Below are positions 1 through 12,064 of a DNA stretch of 64,000 nucleotides, in pieces. A program made the translations under genes and the position numbers. The notes below the pieces were generated by a model. The model saw only the letters and a program-made list of their open reading frames with translations, made no database searches and was not told the origin of the DNA. The DNA is taken from contig CANNZV010000843.1 in assembly GCA_947561585.1 (NCBI GenBank), positions 1 to 64,000 on the forward strand. Direction: 5' to 3'. The stretch is from Caprella mutica. Lineage: Eukaryota > Arthropoda > Malacostraca > Amphipoda > Caprellidae. Positions within the stretch are counted from its first letter, which is position 1. Every line of letters starts with the position of its first letter.

Positions 1-1032
1 CATCATCACAGTGACTCTTTTCTCTGATAGTACATCATCACAGTGACTCTTTTCTCTGATAGTACATCTTCACAGTGACTCTCTTCTCTGATAGTACATC
101 ATCACAGTGACTCTTTTCTCTGATAGTACATCATCACAGTGACTCTTTTCTCTGATAGTACATCATCACAGTGACTCTTTTCTCTGATAGGACATCATCA
201 CAGTGACTCTTTTCTCTGATAGTACATCATCACAGTGACTCTTTTCTCTGATAGTACATCATCACAGTGACTCTTTTCTCTGATAGTACATCATCACAGT
301 GACTCTTTTCTCTGATAGTACATCATCACAGTGACTCTTTTCTCTGATAGTACATCATCACAGTGACTCTTTTCTCTGATAGTACATAATCACAGTAACT
401 CTTTTCTCTGATAGTACATCATCACAGTGACTCTTTTCTCTGATAGTACATCATCACAGTGACTCTTTTCTCTGATAGTACATCATCACAGTGACTCTTT
501 TCTCTGATAGTACATCATCACAGTGACTCTTTTCTCTGATAGTACATCATCACAGTGACTTTTTTATCTGATAGTACATCTTCACAGTGACTCTCTTCTC
601 TGATAGTACATCATCACAGTGACTCTTTTCTCTGATAGTACATCTTCACAGTGACTCTCTTCTCTGATAGTACATCATCACAGTGACTCTTTTCTCTGAT
701 AGTACATCATCACAGTGACTCTTTTCTCTAATAGTACATCATCACAGTGACTCTTTTCTCTGATAGTACATCATCATAGTGACTCTTTTCTCTGATAGTA
801 CATCATCACAGTGACTCTTTTCTCTGATAGTACATCATCACAGTGACTCTTTTCTCTGATAGTACATCATCACAGTGACTCTTTTCTCTGATAGTACATC
901 ATCACAGTGACTCTTTTCTCTGATAGTACATCATCACAGTGACTCTTTTCTCTGATAGTACATCTTCACAGTGACTCTCTTCTCTGATAGTACATCTTCA
1001 CAGTGACTCTCTTCTCTGATATTACATCATCA
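1..1032. repeat. 32-bp minisatellite array, cut by the window edge
   Basis: About 32 copies of a 32-bp unit (core CAGTGACTCTTTTCTCTGAT) run from base 1 and fade out in a partial copy near 1032. Copies differ by one or two substitutions. A variant with TCTTCACAG plus CTCTCTTC recurs several times, which suggests spread of a variant by unequal exchange. The left edge is outside the window. Confidence 0.97.
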
Positions 1033-1362
1033 AACCGTGCTTCAATACTTTCAGTCATGTTTCTATTCCATTATAATTAGAAACTGGAGGACTTAAGTAA
1101 TTAAAAACACATTTCAATTTTATTAAATGAAATGGAGATATGTTCATTCAAACTTTAAATTGAAGTTTCAGAAAAGCAAATTAGGTAGAAAATTGTACCA
1201 GAAATACTAGCTATCAAACACTATTAATATCACCAAGCATTAGGAAATGTCTTGGCAGAAATCCAACCTCTTGCTTTTTATTTAATCTAGAGAATTAGAT
1301 GTTATCTGAGTTACAAATTTATGTAGTTACTTAACTTGTAGAAAGGGAACATAATTATCTAG
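1033..1362. other. AT-rich spacer, nothing recognised
   Basis: Single-copy AT-rich DNA between two unrelated arrays. No long reading frame, RNA motif or inverted repeat was seen. Confidence 0.6.
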
Positions 1363-2120
1363 TGACTACAGGCCTCTATCTACAGTGTCTACAGGCCTCT
1401 ATCTACAGTGTCTACAGGCCTCTATCTACAGTGTCTACAGGCCTCTATCTACAGTGTCTACAGGCCTCTATCTACAGTGTCTACAGGCCTCTATCTACAG
1501 TGTCTACAGGCCTCTATCTACAGTGTCTACAGATCTCTATCGACAGTGACTACAGGCCACTATCTACAGTATCTACAGGCCTCTATCTACAGTGTCTACA
1601 GGCTTCTATCTACAGTGTCTACAGGCCACTATCTACAGTGTCTACAGGCCTCTATCTACAGTGTCTACAGATCTCTATCTACAGTCTCTACAGGTCTCTA
1701 TCTACAGTGTCTACAGACCTCTATCTACAGTCTCTACAAACCTCTATCTACAGTCTCTACAGGTCTCTATCTACAGTGTCTACAGGACTTTATCTACAGT
1801 GTCTACAGACCTCTATCTACAGTCTCTACAGGTCTCTATCTACAGTATCTACAGGCCTCTATCTACAGTGTCTACAGGCCTCTATCTACAGTATCTACAG
1901 GCCTCTATCTACAGTTTCTACAGGCCTCTATCTACACTGCCTACAGGCCTCTATCTACAGTATCTATAGGCCTCTATCTACAGTGTCTACAGGCCTCTAT
2001 CTACAGTATCTACAGGCTTCTATCTACAGTGTCTACAGTCCTCTATCTACAGTGTCTACATGCCTCTATCTACAGTATCTACAGGTCTCTATCTACAGTG
2101 TCTACAGGCCTCTATCTACA
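1363..2120. repeat. 23-bp minisatellite array
   Basis: About 33 copies of a 23-bp unit (core CTACAGGCCTCTATCTACAG). The unit contains CTACAG twice, so it probably arose from a shorter duplication. Long reading frames across it exist only because the unit lacks stops in several frames; the predicted peptides are pure repeats and are not genes. Confidence 0.97.
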
Positions 2121-2998
2121 AAGTTTCTAAGCTTCAATTGACCTAAATGATAATAATATTAAGTATATAATGCATATAGCTAATAAAATTATTTTCTCAT
2201 AATAATATACATTATCCATTCATAATTCCCATTGCGCATAAAAATATTGTCGTCAATATTATATCCCCAGTGTGTTTTTAGTGTTTAATTATTTATTGCA
2301 ACGCTTTAATTTACTAGGCACTATTTATTTCACGCCTAAAATCCCAACATTTTAAAATAGGCATAATATTTTTAACGTGATATTCTTTGTATCTTGAATA
2401 CGAGAGTTTGGGCATAAAAATGAAGCGTTGGCGTTGATTTGGGAGGGAATATTCAGGAGTGAAATGGCACTTCAAATTGGAGATGCAATCGGAGTTTATT
2501 TGGCAGCTTGCACAGTAATGCTGATGTGAGGCAAATGCAGTGTTATAAACAATGTTTCGAAGGGGAAAATATTGTATTTTTTAAGTAAAATATGGTCTAC
2601 CATCAGAGAAAAAGTTGATGTTTTTCTACTTTTCGATTATTTTAAAATTTTACGACTTTAAAATCGTGTTTCTAGACAAAATTTATAAAATCTTCAAGTA
2701 TTCTTTTTTGAAATTAGTAAACTGTTATTTTTTCTTTGGTTGCTAGTTGGAACATTGCATATATTAATGATTATAATCTACTAGTTATATGCAAAGGATG
2801 TACTTTATCAGTTTATGAAGATCAATGTATTCAATTTTGAACAATTAATTTCAGCATCAAAGTATAATAAATTAATCCTGACATTGCATCAATGTCAATA
2901 TTCTATCCCTTTAATTAATTATTCTTCTAACGCTTATAACTCAATTCCATTTCTACTTCTATAAGGTGATTATTTAATTGGTATCTGCTGCTCATTAT
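2121..2998. other. AT-rich spacer, no gene seen
   Basis: Low-complexity AT-rich DNA. A slightly GC-richer patch at about 2390-2530 has no open frame of note. Nothing recognised. Confidence 0.55.
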
Positions 2999-3172
2999 CA
3001 TTTTATTATTATTTTATCACACTAGTGATATAATTGATTAATTATAATTATTTTTTATCATTATTTTATTATTATTTCATCACACTAGTGATGTAATTGA
3101 TTAATTATGATTTTTTATTAATATTATTTTATTATTATTTTATCACTTAAGTGATATAATTGATTAATTATA
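2999..3172. repeat. three imperfect ~60-bp AT-rich tandem copies
   Basis: Three successive copies share TTATTATTTTATCAC, then an AGTGAT motif, then ATAATTGATTAATTA, starting near 3001, 3061 and 3121. The middle of each copy is a short palindrome: ATCACACTAGTGAT in the first two and ATCACTTAAGTGAT in the third. Confidence 0.85.
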
Positions 3173-3510
3173 AAAAAGTACAAAAAGATACATATGAAAA
3201 AAAATCAATTATTGCTAAATATATATTATAAATAATTTATAAGTTTCTTATCTGTATGTTCAATATCCTTTAAATATCTCACATAATTATTGTAACAAAT
3301 ACGTCTTCTTCTCACTATTATTTTTCGCTAAGAAGATTAATCATGTTAATTTGTTCAATTAGTTTGTTTTTCCAGTAGAGAATTAGGCATATTATTTTAA
3401 ACTTTTCCTTCAGATTATCCCAAGAATGAAAACAGAATAAATTAAATCAGTAGTCAGTGGTAGACATGAACTATCACCAAAACGAGAATTAAAGGCCCGG
3501 GAAATGATGC
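3173..3510. other. AT-rich spacer, nothing recognised
   Basis: AT-rich flank of the following 21-bp array, without a credible coding region. Confidence 0.5.
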
Positions 3511-3999
3511 CCTTAGTAAGGTCACGGTTTCCTTTACTAAGGTCATGGTTTCCTTTACTAAGGTCATGGTTTCCTTTACTAAGGTCATGGTTTCCTTTAC
3601 TAAGGTCATGGTTTCCTTTACTAAGGTCATGGTTTCCTTTACTAAGGTCATGGTTTCCTTTACTAAGGTCATGGTTTCCTTTACTAAGGTCATGGTTTCC
3701 TTTACTAAGGTCATGGTTTCCTTTACTAAGGTCATGGTTTCCTTTACTAAGGTCATGGTTTCCTTTACTAAGGTCATGGTTTCCTTTACTAAGGTCATGG
3801 TTTCCTTTACTAAGGTCATGGTTTCCTTTACTAAGGTCATGGTTTCCTTTACTAAGGTCATGGTTTCCTTTACTAAGGTCATGGTTTCCTTTACTAAGGT
3901 CATGGTTTCCTTTACTAAGGTCATGGTTTCCTTTACTAAGGTCATGGTTTCCTTTACTAAGGTCATGGTTTCCTTTACTAAGGTCATGGTTTCCTTTAC
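3511..3999. repeat. 21-bp minisatellite, almost perfectly homogeneous
   Basis: About 23 copies of a 21-bp unit (core TAAGGTCATGGTTTCCTTTA). Only the first copy differs visibly (CACGG instead of CATGG). Because 21 is a multiple of three and the unit lacks stops, frames stay open on both strands; these predicted repeat peptides are artefacts. The homogeneity points to recent expansion or gene conversion. Confidence 0.97.
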
Positions 4000-4139
4000 T
4001 GCATGTGCCAGTGTCGTGCATTGTTTGAAATTATAAGTTGTACATATTTGAACTAGAGGCAAATATTTAACAATTAAACATTTAACAATAACTTCATTAA
4101 ACATATATTGTTTTCAAAATATTTATGTTTTCACACAGG

Positions 4140-4215
4140 TAGCAATGTTTCCGAAAAATATTGCCCTAATATTGTTACAACATTGTCACAACATTGGGGC
4201 AATGTTACAAAAAGG
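4140..4215. repeat. imperfect palindromic cluster of CAATGTT/AACATTG motifs
   Basis: A 75-bp patch in which GCAATGTT, AATATTGCCCTAATATTG, ACAACATTG and TTGGGGCAATGTT alternate in both orientations, giving an imperfect palindrome. It may be a remnant of a foldback or MITE end. No partner end was found. Confidence 0.5.
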
Positions 4216-4314
4216 AGTATTGCCACCTGGACACATCATCTTTTAGAGATAAAACATAAAAGGCATTTTTATTTTCTCTACATACAATTATTTCCCTTTG
4301 TTTCTACGGAAACA

Positions 4315-4375
4315 AGTGAAATATTTTTAACGTCAAAAGGAAAGTAAAAACAAGGGACTTTGAAGAAGCAGTCAT
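4315..4375 (+). repeat. fragment of the dispersed family seen at 57-64 kb
   Basis: The stretch ACGTCAAAAGGAAA, ACAAGGGACT and GAAGAAGCAGTCA in this order and spacing matches the segment at about 63336-63395 and its other copies near 58400 and 59850 (reverse). Similarity fades within about 60 bp. This is a short old relic. Confidence 0.7.
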
Positions 4376-4659
4376 GCATGGAAATTATCCAATGAATAAT
4401 TAAAAAGAAAACAAAGACGCTATATCCTTTTAAACGGCAATGAACAGTGTACCGTACCATCAAAAGAAACAGAAATTTCACCGTATACATTTTACGGATA
4501 CTGATGGTAGTTCAATTTATGTAAAGGTTATTATCCCTGACTCAGCATTTATTCCAATATTTTGACTGAATAAAAAATAATTTAATTTTAGTTGTTAAGA
4601 TTATCTATTTATTTTTCCTATTCATGCTATCAGCTGCTTGGCAAGTGTATATTAGGTTT

Positions 4660-5115
4660 GTGTGACGGACAGAGAGACAAATCACTTATCTGCTGGATTA
4701 CAAGCACTAGGTGAAACGAGTACTTTCGCCGCCGCTTATAAATGATGTTGACAATCCAATAATACTTGAGTTATAAATGACCTTGACCCCAACCTTTGAC
4801 CTCTTCGCTTCCGAAATATAATTAACTGCTAACAGGATAATGACCAATCGTCCCACTAAGTTTTATGAAACATGGTAAGATACATTTTGATTTACTGAAT
4901 TTTAAAGGACATTGATCTTTGACAAAATTGCCACCTAAATTCTACCAGATGGTTCATGGACATTGACCAATCGTTTCATCAAATTTCAGACAATATGGTT
5001 CAAAAAAATTTGAGTTTATATGATATTGAACTTGACCTTTGACTGGGATGCACCAAAGATTCTACCAGCAGGTTCCTGGACAATGATCAGTCGTCTTACA
5101 AAATTTTAGACTCTA
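4660..5115. repeat. degenerate ~120-bp repeats with GACCTTTGACC motifs
   Basis: Three diverged units near 4775, 4905 and 5030 share, in order, a TTGACC/TTTGAC motif, GCCACCTAAATTCTACCAG-like text, ATGGACATTGACCAATCGT and CAAATTTTAGAC. A GTGACGGACAG motif at about 4671 precedes them. The motif text resembles a repeat I associate with many invertebrate genomes; that link is from memory and not checked. Confidence 0.7.
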
Positions 5116-5790
5116 CTTTTGAGTATTTTTGATCTAAGCGAATAACAAGATGATAAATAATTAAATGCCACCTAAAGTATAACCTTTCTCTTTCTGAAAA
5201 GGTAATTAATTAAAGCACAAATAATTATATCGATGAAATAATATTCAACGTTCACTTTATATACACAAGCAAGTTTAAAGACTGATCAGAATGAAAATTA
5301 TTAGAAATAAATTATATTTGTTAACTTATTGAGTTAAGATATGAAATGAATGAATTCACTATTTTCTCTAGAAATATGTCACTATTTACATTAGGTATTA
5401 AGAATACAATATACTTGATATATTGTATTCTTATATGATAATGTTATATCTAAATAGTAACTGAAATATTCTTTGTAAATACCGTAGACTGTTCGAAGCA
5501 TCTTGAAAACCTTAGGAATCAATTTAATTATTCAGTTAAATTATTTGAAGAGGCAGGATGGTAATTTATGAACAGATTTTTCAATTAAATAACAGTTATA
5601 TCAATAAAAAAATTTACAAGGACATCCATTTTTGCACCAATATAAATTCTCAAACAATGACAGTATTTTAACTGTAATTATTTATACACTTTTATTTATA
5701 AAGACTAAAGAGTTTCACTTCTAAAACAAAAAATACTGTATGGCATTTTGAATTCATCTGCATTTAATTCTTAATAAAAAGATACAGTGT
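5116..5790. other. AT-rich spacer, no gene
   Basis: AT-rich single-copy DNA; the only structured element is the hairpin at 5400-5432, listed separately. Confidence 0.5.
5400..5432. repeat. perfect 14-bp hairpin
   Basis: AAGAATACAATATA at 5400-5413 is followed, after the 5-base loop CTTGA, by its exact reverse complement at 5419-5432. Function unknown; it could be a very small foldback remnant. Confidence 0.85.
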
Positions 5791-5880
5791 CTAATATCCC
5801 TTCCCTCTGTCAGTCTGATATCTCTTCCCTCTGTCAGTCTGATATCTCTTCCCTCTGTCAGTCTGATATCTGTTCCCTCG
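5791..5880. repeat. 24-bp tandem repeat, ~3.7 copies
   Basis: Unit core CTCTGTCAGTCTGATATCT. A short array that could be a seed of a minisatellite. Confidence 0.93.
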
Positions 5881-6048
5881 TAGCCGCAGTCATGAGAGAC
5901 ACCGTCACACACACCAACCTACTCTCACCACTCCATCCAATCAACTAACTATCCTTTGTCTATCAAACTTATTCGAACTGTAACTAATTATTGTAATAGA
6001 GTACACGATAAAGTAAACACGAACTAAGTAATTACTTTGTAGAGCTAA

Positions 6049-6558
6049 GGGCCCACAGAGCAATAGAGACAGTAGGGACAGTAGAGTGAAGGGCCCACAG
6101 AGCAATAGAGACAGTAGAGTGAAGAGCCCACAGAGCAATAGGGACAGTAGAGACAATAGAGTGAAGGGCCCACAGAGCAATAGGGACAGTAGAGACAATA
6201 GAGTGAAGGGGCCACAGAGCAATAGAGACAGTAGAGACAATAGAGTGAAGGGCCCACAGAGCAATAGAGACAGTAGAGTGAAGAGCCCACAGAGCAATAG
6301 GGACAGTAGAGACAATAGAGTGAAGGGCCCACAGAGCAATAGGGACAGTAGAGACAATAGAGTGAAGGGGCCACAGAGCAATAGAGACAGTAGATACAAT
6401 AGAGTGAAGGGGCCACAGAGCAATAGAGACAGTAGAGACAATAGAGTGAAGGGGCCACAGAGCAATAGAGACAGTAGAGACAATAGAGTGAAGGGGCCAC
6501 AGAGCAATAGAGACAGTAGAGACAATAGAGTGATGGGCCCACAGAGCAATATGGACAG
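6049..6558. repeat. 42-bp composite minisatellite
   Basis: About twelve to thirteen units built around CCACAGAGCAATAGAGACAG and GACAATAGAGTGAAG. Some units lack the internal ACAGTAGAGACAAT block and are 30 bp long. Alternation of GGGCCC and GGGGCC versions marks subfamilies. All unit lengths are multiples of three, which explains long but meaningless frames on both strands. Confidence 0.95.
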
Positions 6559-6760
6559 CGAATTGATCTTTATAATTAATAAGTAATAAATTAATCGTTC
6601 ATAAAATTTAAAAGGTAGAAATTAAATAGATATATAAAACTTGGATGGCATTTTTCATTCCTAACCGTGTATAACTAAATATTCTATGCTTGATAAATAT
6701 TATTCCTTTTGTAATTTAGATGATATTTAACATTGTTGCGATTATTGCCATACAATTATC

Positions 6761-7520
6761 GCTGAGCACTATTTCAATGTACTCCTATTGCTGAGCACTA
6801 GGTCAATGTACTCCTATTGCTGAGCACTAGGTCAATGTACTCCTATTGCTGAGCACTAGGTCAATGTACTCCTATTGCTGAGCACTAGGTCAATGTACTC
6901 CTATTGCTGAGCACTAGGTCAATGTACTCCTATTGCTGAGCACTAGGTCAATGTACTCCTATTGCTGAGCACTAGGTCAATGTACTCCTATTGCTGAGCA
7001 CTAGGTCAATGTACTCCTATTGCTGAGCACTAGGTCAATGTACTCCTATTGCTGAGCACTAGGTCAATGTACTCCCATTGCTGAACACTAGGTCAATGTA
7101 CTCCTATTGCTGAGCACTAGGTCAATGTACTCCCATTGCTGAGCACTAGGTCAATGTACTCCCATTGCTGAGCACTAGGTCAATGTACTCCTATTGCTGA
7201 GCACTAGGTCAATGTACTCCCATTTCTGAGCACTAGGTCAATGTACTCCTATTGCTGAGCACTAGGTCAATGTACTCCTATTGCTGAGCACTAGGTCAAT
7301 GTACTCCCATTTCTGAGCACTAGGTCAATGTACTCCTATTGCTGAGCACTAGGTCAATGTACTCCCATTGCTGAGCACTAGGTCAATGTACTCCTATTGC
7401 TGAGCACTAGGTCAATGTACTCCCATTTCTGAGCACTAGGTCAATGTACTCCTATTGCTGAGCACTAGGTCAATGTACTCCTATTGCTGAGCACTAGGTC
7501 AATGTACTCCTATTGCTGAG
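6761..7520. repeat. 29-bp minisatellite array
   Basis: About 26 copies of a 29-bp unit (core GCTGAGCACTAGGTCAATGT). Two main variants, CTATTGCTGAG and CCATTTCTGAG, are interspersed. Confidence 0.96.
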
Positions 7521-9582
7521 AGATTATTGTAACAACTGCCGCATGCAAAACGTACCCTAAACAAACAAAGTCTGTTTGTATCCTACTCTACTGTTTCTCT
7601 TTAGAGTTTAATCCAGCGCCTGTCCATCTTAATGTTATCCTTCTTTATAGTATGCAAACAAATGATTTATAATCTTGAGAAGCGTCAAATTATTTTCCAC
7701 TTTGTCTATAGTTGGTAAAAAGCGTTTCAATTTCATTCGCTAAAATTAACTTTAGTTAAATAACACTAAACTCCTGATGAATTTTATAAAAGTTTTAGAA
7801 TGAATTGTTCTGAAATGTTAAACGTATTAAAGTTCCTCATTCAGAAAAGAAAATCAGCTTAACTTCACAATTCATCTAAACAGGTTTATCGGAGAAAAGA
7901 TTTTACTCACTCTCCTGTATGTCTTATACGTTTATAGCAAGTGAATTATTTTTAGGAGAATTATATTTAGATATATTTTAAGAGTTGAAATTTCCAAATA
8001 CAAACTAAAATTTGAGTTTATTCACTACCTTTTTATTAGTTATTATATTCCATCCATTTAAATTAATTGACCAAAATAATGCAAAATACATATATTTCTC
8101 ATTAAATATGTTTTAGATATTTATTATTAATTCATATTTCATTCGTTAATATTCAGTAAGAAAAACAATGGTTATACACACTTATAAATCTAGCAAATAA
8201 TTTTTTTAATTTTGTCAGAAAAATGATAACCATCATGGAAATATATTTATCATTTTTTATTTTTCGTCACAGTTCAAAGTGTAATCCGAGTTGCGAAAAA
8301 ATGAACACACTTGTTATATTTCTTGATTACAATGTAGTAGCCGATTTGAATTTTATCCCTATCTATTCCAATACAATTTCAAACTCTAATCATTCTAAAA
8401 CCCGTTCGAATGTCATAAAACATCTCAGTAGTGTTCTTTACGACTATATGCCGGAAGCTTCCAGGAAATTTCAGCTCATTCTGTTGGATAGTCTCGGAAA
8501 ACATGCTGGAAAGTATTTCGAATTAATTTCTATCTATCCCATAATAAATCGAGTGTTTATAATTCGAAAAGTAATCTGAATTTTGTAAAAAAAATTAACA
8601 TTATAATTTCGATACCACTTTCTAAGAAGCTGTAAATTTTCGATATATTTCACAAAATTGTCAAAGTGACACATTTGTGGTGGTAAGCTTAAAAACTATT
8701 CAGTAATTATAATATAATTCTGTTATTATATTGTTATTATACATTTCAAGTAAATTTTACTTCAAAGCAGTTCCTGCTTTCAGTATTAAATATATCAAAT
8801 TATCTTAAACCAAATTGTATACTTTCTATGAAAATGTAGGTATTCTCTGTAAACTTTTCGAAATAATTCTGAGCTTCTCACAAGAATCTAAGATAAATTT
8901 GGCAAGAAGTAACAAAAAACAAAAACTAATTACTTATACCCGCAGTATCATGGTAATGAACACTAAAAACATTCAGTAATTTAGGTATCTCTTTTCCTGT
9001 TTTATTCCACTGATTAAATACAAGGGATTTGACTTCCAATGTACAAAAATTAGGAATATTGTAAAAACTCTACGGTTTTCACTAAGAATATTTAAGTTAC
9101 TTTTATCGATTTATTTTAATTTCATTTTTTTTTCATTACTGAGTGATAAATGATTAAATTAAACTTAAAGATTTCAATCCTTTGATATTATCCTTATTTA
9201 CATAATAATTTTAAGCCGAAATCTGTATTACAATTTCTAAAAAATGAGTAGGGTCAAAAATATTAATTAATAAAAGATTGATATTAATTCAACTTTAAAT
9301 AAGTCGCACTAAACTCCCACAAACTCTTATAGTTGCTAAAACTTAGCATATAGTTTTTACTTTACATAATTAAAACAAGCTATTAACAGAGGTGAAGATC
9401 ATATTTAGCATATACTACATTTTTATTTTTTTCGATTTTGATGCAAATTTACAGTTGGTAAAAATTTCATTGATAGTCGTTTTTTACAGTTATCGCTAGT
9501 CTTCAAAATAAACTAAATTTAAATATTCAAAATAACAACAAAATGAGAAATTCATTTATTCTCAAATAGGTAAAACCTGAGT
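7521..9582. other. AT-rich single-copy DNA, no recognised gene
   Basis: Two kilobases of AT-rich sequence. The longest frame (8223-8579, + strand, 118 codons) has ordinary composition for random AT-rich DNA and no motif I recognise, so I do not call it a gene. No RNA gene or transposon end was seen. Confidence 0.5.
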
Positions 9583-11013
9583 GAAATTAATCTTTACCAG
9601 ATAAAATTTAGATTAATCTTTACCAGTTAAAATGTACTTAATCTTTATCAGTTAAAATGTAATTAATCTTTACCAGTTAAAATGTAATTAATCTTTACCA
9701 GTTAAAATGTAATTAATCTTTACCAGTTAAAATGTAATTAATCTTTACCAGTTAAAATGTAATTAATCTTTACCAGTTAAAATGTAATTATTCTTTACCA
9801 GATAATATTTAAATTAATCTTTACCAGATAAAATTTAGATTAATCTTTACCAGTTAAAATGTAATTAATCTTTACCAGTTAAAATGTAATTATTCTTTAC
9901 AAGATAATATTTAAATTGATCTTTACCAGATAAAATGTAATTAATCTTTACCAGTTAAAATGTAATTAATCTTTACCAGTTAAAATGTAATTGATCTTCA
10001 CCAGTTTAAATGTAATTAATCTTTACCAGTTAAAATGTAATTAATCTTTACCAGTTTAAATGTAATTAATCTTTACCAGTTAAAATGTAATTAATCTTTA
10101 CCAGTTTAAATGTAATTAATCTTTACCAGATAAAATTTAGATTAATCTTTACCAGTTAAAATGTAATTGATCTTCACCAGTTTAAATGTAATTAATCTTT
10201 ACCAGTTAAAATGTAATTAATCTTTACCAGTTTAAATGTAATTAATCTTTACCAGTTAAAATGTGATTAATCTTTACCAGTTTAAATGTAATTAATCTTT
10301 ACCAGATAAAATTTAGATTAATCTTTACCAGTTAAAATGTATTTAATCTTTATCAGTTAAAATGTAATTAATCTTTACCAGTTAAAATGTAATTAATCTT
10401 TACCAGTTAAAATGTAATTAATCTTTACCAGTTAAAATGTAATTAATCTTTACCAGTTAAAATGTAATTAATCTTTACCAGTTAAAATGTAATTATTCTT
10501 TACCAGATAATATTTAAATTAATCTTTACCAGATAAAATTTAGATTAATCTTTACCAGTTAAAATGTAATTAATCTTTACCAGTTAAAATGTAATTATTC
10601 TTTACAAGATAATATTTAAATTGATCTTTACCAGATAAAATGTAATTAATCTTTACCAGTTAAAATGTAATTAATCTTTACCAGTTAAAATGTAATTGAT
10701 CTTCACCAGTTTAAATGTAATTAATCTTTACCAGTTAAAATGTAATTAATCTTTACCAGTTTAAATGTAATTAATCTTTACCAGTTAAAATTTTATTAAT
10801 CTTTACCAGTTAAAATGTTATTAATCTTCACCAGTTAAAATGAAATTAATCTTTACCAGTTAAAATGAAATTAATCTTTACCAGTTTAAATGTAATTAAT
10901 ATTTACCAGTTTAAATGTAATTAATCTTTACCAGTTATAATGTAATTAATCTTTAACAGTTAAAATGAAATTAATCTTAACCAGTTTAAATGTAATTAAT
11001 CTTTACCAGTTAT
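9583..11013. repeat. 25-bp AT-rich satellite with higher-order repeat
   Basis: About 57 copies of a 25-bp unit (core TTAATCTTTACCAGTTAAAA) with several variants (CCAGATAAAATTTAGA, CCAGTTTAAATG, CTTCACCAG). The variant order from 9583 to about 10086 is repeated from 10288 to about 10791 with an exact 705-bp offset and few differences, so a block of units was duplicated as a whole. Confidence 0.96.
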
Positions 11014-11476
11014 ACTGTTTTGAAGGTATGTTATGAAGTAGTATTTGTTTGTTTCTAGTATTTTTCATGTAATCAATATAGTACTGCTGTTACTGAAAAT
11101 TAATAATAATGAAAAGATCGAAAATTGGCCGTTCTTAACACTTTTCATTTTTCAACTTCTAAAGCCTGTTTCATCTTTATATTTTTGACTTAGAGGCATG
11201 GGTTTGGTCTTAAATAAAAAAATATAGTCAAGTCTGAGAAAATCAAGCATCTGACTCTTCAAAACAACGTACCCTTGATGGGTACGAAAATATGGAATCG
11301 TCTGATAATTCAGCACTTACCAAATTGGACTTTCATGAGATATTCAAAAACATGTTCCCTATTCTTGCTAATGTTTTCTTCATTATGACGTCAGAGTTTG
11401 TGTTGTGTGGGAGGAGGTGATTCCAATGGAAGTGAAGATATGTTTGTAATATTCATTCCTTTGCTGCTGACATGTC
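11014..11476. other. spacer between two arrays, nothing recognised
   Basis: Moderately AT-rich single-copy sequence without a long frame or repeat. Confidence 0.5.
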
Positions 11477-12064
11477 AAACTAGGAATTATCCAAACTAGG
11501 AATTATCTAAACTAGGAATTATCCAAACTAGGAATTATCCAAACTAGGAATTATCCAAACTAGGAATTATCCAAACTAGGAATTATCTAAACTAGGAATT
11601 ATCCAAACTAGGAATTATCCAAACTAGGAATTATCCAAACTAGGAATTATCCAAACTAGGAATTATCCAAACTAGGAATTATCTAAATTAGGAATTATCC
11701 AAACTAGGAATTATCCATCTAGGAATTATCCAAACTAGGAATTATCCAAACTAGGAATTATCCAAACTAGGAATTATCCAAACTAGGAATTATCCAAACT
11801 AGGAATTATCCATCTAGGAATTATCCAAACTAGGAATTATCCAAACTAGGAATTATCCAAACTAGGAATTATCCAAACTAGGAATTATCCAAACTAGGAA
11901 TTATCCAAACTAGGAATTATCCAAACTAGGAATTATCCATCTAGGAATTATCCAAACTAGGAATTATCCAAACTAGGAATTATCCATCGAGGAATTATCT
12001 AAACTAGGAATTATCCAAACTAGGAATTATCCAAACTAGGAATTATCCAAACTAGGAATTATCC
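11477..12064. repeat. 16-bp minisatellite array
   Basis: About 37 copies of AAACTAGGAATTATCC. A 15-bp variant containing ATCTAGG replaces the normal unit at several places, and TATCTAAA replaces TATCCAAA in a few. Confidence 0.97.

Noticed and set aside
1362..2141. Three overlapping long frames on the plus strand
   Set aside because: They are pure translations of the 23-bp minisatellite (repeating YLQCLQ and STVST peptides); no start context, domain or non-repeat sequence.
3410..4104. Open frames on both strands over the 21-bp array
   Set aside because: Unit length is a multiple of three with no stop in several frames; the peptides are 7-residue repeats in both directions, so coding is implausible.
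5941..6586. Frames of 165-202 codons on both strands
   Set aside because: Repeat translation of the 42-bp array; no independent evidence.
8223..8579. 118-codon frame as a small gene
   Set aside because: Lone frame in AT-rich DNA, no recognised motif, no splice or neighbour support; length is within chance expectation for this window.
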